NCBI GenBank assembly: GCA_949316495.1
Contig: OX439003.1
Location: 52,073,379 to 52,137,378 of the forward strand
Source of the DNA: Amphiduros pacificus
Lineage: Eukaryota; Annelida; Polychaeta; Phyllodocida; Hesionidae
DNA length: 64,000 bases
Direction: 5' to 3'
Positions 61,994 to 64,000 of the stretch are shown piece after piece. A program made the position numbers and the translations under genes. The notes beneath the pieces were generated by a model that saw only the letters and a program-made list of their open reading frames with translations, searched no databases and had not been told where the DNA came from. The number at the start of each line of letters is the position of its first letter. The first letter of the stretch is position 1.

Positions 61994-64000
61994 GATGGAC
62001 AATGCTTTATCTCTCAGTGCACAGTAGAGGTTCAAACCAATGCCTTAGATTTTATATGTTATTGAAGCACATTTTAATGTTTAGGACATTTTTTAACTTC
62101 AAAAGCCTTATCCCCATGGCATTTTATTTCAGATTTGGGAATTACATATTTATCTTCATAATTTGCCGGAAGCTACCTTTGATTTTCCTTTAGTATGAGA
62201 AGGGATGATAGGGATTCCGAGGCATCTCCATGTTCGGCCTCCAAATTAGAAAGTAGCATTTAAAAGTAAATTTTGGCATCTACTGGGAGGCAGTGTAAAT
62301 CCATTAGTTTATCAGAAACGTGATCATATTTTCGAATTTTCTCCAAAACCTTAGCTGTATAGTTTTGCCATCTTTGTAGTTTTTAACTTCGCATTTCAGG
62401 ATTCCTGCAAGTGGTGAGTTTTCATAATCCAATGTTGACGTAACAAACGCATGTGTCCAGGAGTTTGCAGTGTTTTCATCAAGGCATAATAAGATTGATA
62501 TTATCTTATCTTATGTTGCTCTCAGCTTACAATGACCTCATAGTGACACAATATAATCCACATTATGTCTATCTTTCATATTTCAGCTGACACGTTTTTG
62601 GTTTTTGTCTGATTGCTTTTTAACTTGGATTATTAATCTAATCCATTTGATATGTAATAAGATAAAATGTTTCTTTTCTCAGACAAATCACCTCACAATA
62701 ATAGTTGCACGATACATGATTACTTATTGTTACTGAGCACGATAGCCACTTACATGTAATGATATGCCTCAGCTGGTGGTTAGGTCTTTGGTATTCCATG
62801 TATAGAATGATTTGTTTCAGGTATTTAACGAAACACCATTTTTAAAGTATAAGGTACAAGGGTGCCCAGGTGCAGGAACCTTCATAAATTTCATTCTCTC
62901 AAAGGACATGAGATTTGTTTATGAAAGAAGTGTCACTTTTTCTGGCCTGCACAGCCTGCAGGTTTTCAAACCTGCAAATTGTGGGACGTTTGTGGTTAAC
63001 CGAAATATAAAGGAGAGACGCTGGCAGTTGGTGGCTTTCTGTACCGGGCAGGTGACAAGGTATAATAATGGCGTCGCACCTGCTGCAGGACCTCTGCCAC
63101 TCTCTGCCAAACAAAACATCAAAAAACATTTTTTTTGTCAGAAATTAATCTTACTGTCCAAAATGTATACCAGGACACACTATTTTTCTTCGTCACATTT
63201 GATAGGACACATATAAATCAGTTGTGGTTGGCGTAAAGTTGGTCAGATTCTTGTGGCATTGGCACCGGTTGGTCAGACGCCAGACTGGCACCTAGACCAC
63301 AGACAGCTCATCATGACTCACACGGCGTCATCGGGAACACGTCAACAGTCACCTCACATCATGTCGCCCATCTCATTTGCATTGGCTATTTTGTAATTGT
63401 AATACTATATTATTAAAACATTTACATTATATTCTGGAATTACAACAGAACTTGTACCCACTCTTGTTTAACAAAATATACACAACTTTGTTCATATAGA
63501 CGAAAGTTAATAGTTAAATAGACGAAAGTTTATAGTTAAATCCAAGAGCAACTTATTATTGCTCTCAGGTTAAATAGGCCATAATTAATCGTTAAATTCC
63601 TCTGAGCAGAGTCCAGGAAATTGAATGATACATTTCATTATATTGGCCATATCATGGTTCTCGAGATTCTAAAGCTTTGGTACAGAATAAACAAGGCAGT
63701 GATATATTCCATGTACACAATGCTTCATAATACTGTTCACTAAGTAATAATATGCATTTAAAATTACGAAAATTCTGATACAAATGAATAGATTACCAAA
63801 TTAATTTTAATCAATTTAAACCCTTGTTGTTTTAGAAAAAGTGGCAATTCTGAATCTCCGAAATCATAGACATTGGTTGCAATCCATCGAGACAAATGTT
63901 TTGCGTATTTAAAAAAAAAAATCGAAAACAGACTGTCTAATATTAATATTTTGTTTTGAAAGATATTTTAAATGACGATCAGTATTTCACTGATACTTAT
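61994..64000. other. Right-edge non-coding stretch with one unassigned ORF
   Basis: A plus-strand frame of about 130 codons follows TTTGTTTCAG at 62820 and runs to 63216. It includes a GC-richer block (62940-63110) but resembles no family I know, and its start would need splicing from an exon not seen. A GGTTCAAACC B-box-like sequence at 62030 lacks tRNA structure. The rest is AT-rich. Confidence 0.35.

Noticed and set aside
62026-62040. Polymerase III B box (GGTTCAAACC) as a tRNA or SINE
   Set aside because: No foldable acceptor, D or anticodon arm lies upstream; that sequence is the end of the 37/38-bp array.

Overview
The window is nuclear DNA of an animal: AT-rich, intron-rich, with GT-AG splice sites, AATAAA signals and many minisatellites. 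The proteins and repeats suggest an invertebrate, most likely a lophotrochozoan such as a mollusc. That placement is inference, because nothing here is species-diagnostic. Two protein-coding genes on the plus strand can be reconstructed with confidence.

Gene 1 (coding exons 16566-18218, 23653-23849, 28560-29898; 1062 aa) is a DCST1/DCST2-type membrane protein. It has six predicted transmembrane segments, the conserved DC-STAMP core and a C-terminal C4C4 RING-like finger. It also carries an N-terminal SH3 domain and a linker of about 310 residues, encoded in the same uninterrupted exon as the first three membrane segments. I do not recall this architecture in the vertebrate, fly or worm members, and it is the most interesting thing in the window.

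Gene 2 (nine coding exons, 38852-54267; 377 aa) is eukaryotic translation initiation factor 3 subunit M (eif3m). It is complete from the 14-codon first exon, which reads like the human N terminus, to the stop. Intron 1 is 11.5 kb and full of repeats. An 88-bp minisatellite has grown out of the exon 5/intron 5 boundary and has copied the 5' splice site about eight times.

Layout: 1-12.5 kb is mostly non-coding, with a few weak ORF candidates, a (TA)n tract, a telomere-like G-rich block and a 39-bp array. 12.55-12.84 kb is a possible 5' leader exon of gene 1. 13.25-16.24 kb is a 73-bp satellite of about 41 copies. 16.5-30.2 kb is gene 1. 30.2-38.8 kb is intergenic, with a 78-bp array, a tandem pair of CTCF-like motifs, a 74-bp array of 19 copies and a hAT-like MITE. 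38.8-54.35 kb is gene 2. Its intron 1 holds a 3-kb nest of inverted repeats and MITEs, and a 37-bp minisatellite split by a 2.5-kb element with terminal inverted repeats. 54.35-64 kb is largely non-coding, with a 23-bp array and a 37/38-bp (75-bp dimer) array.

The two genes are not evidently functionally linked. One is a family needed for gamete fusion or fertilisation, the other a housekeeping translation factor. No rRNA, intact tRNA, CRISPR array, operon, LTR element, viral element or long reverse-transcriptase or transposase ORF was recognised.
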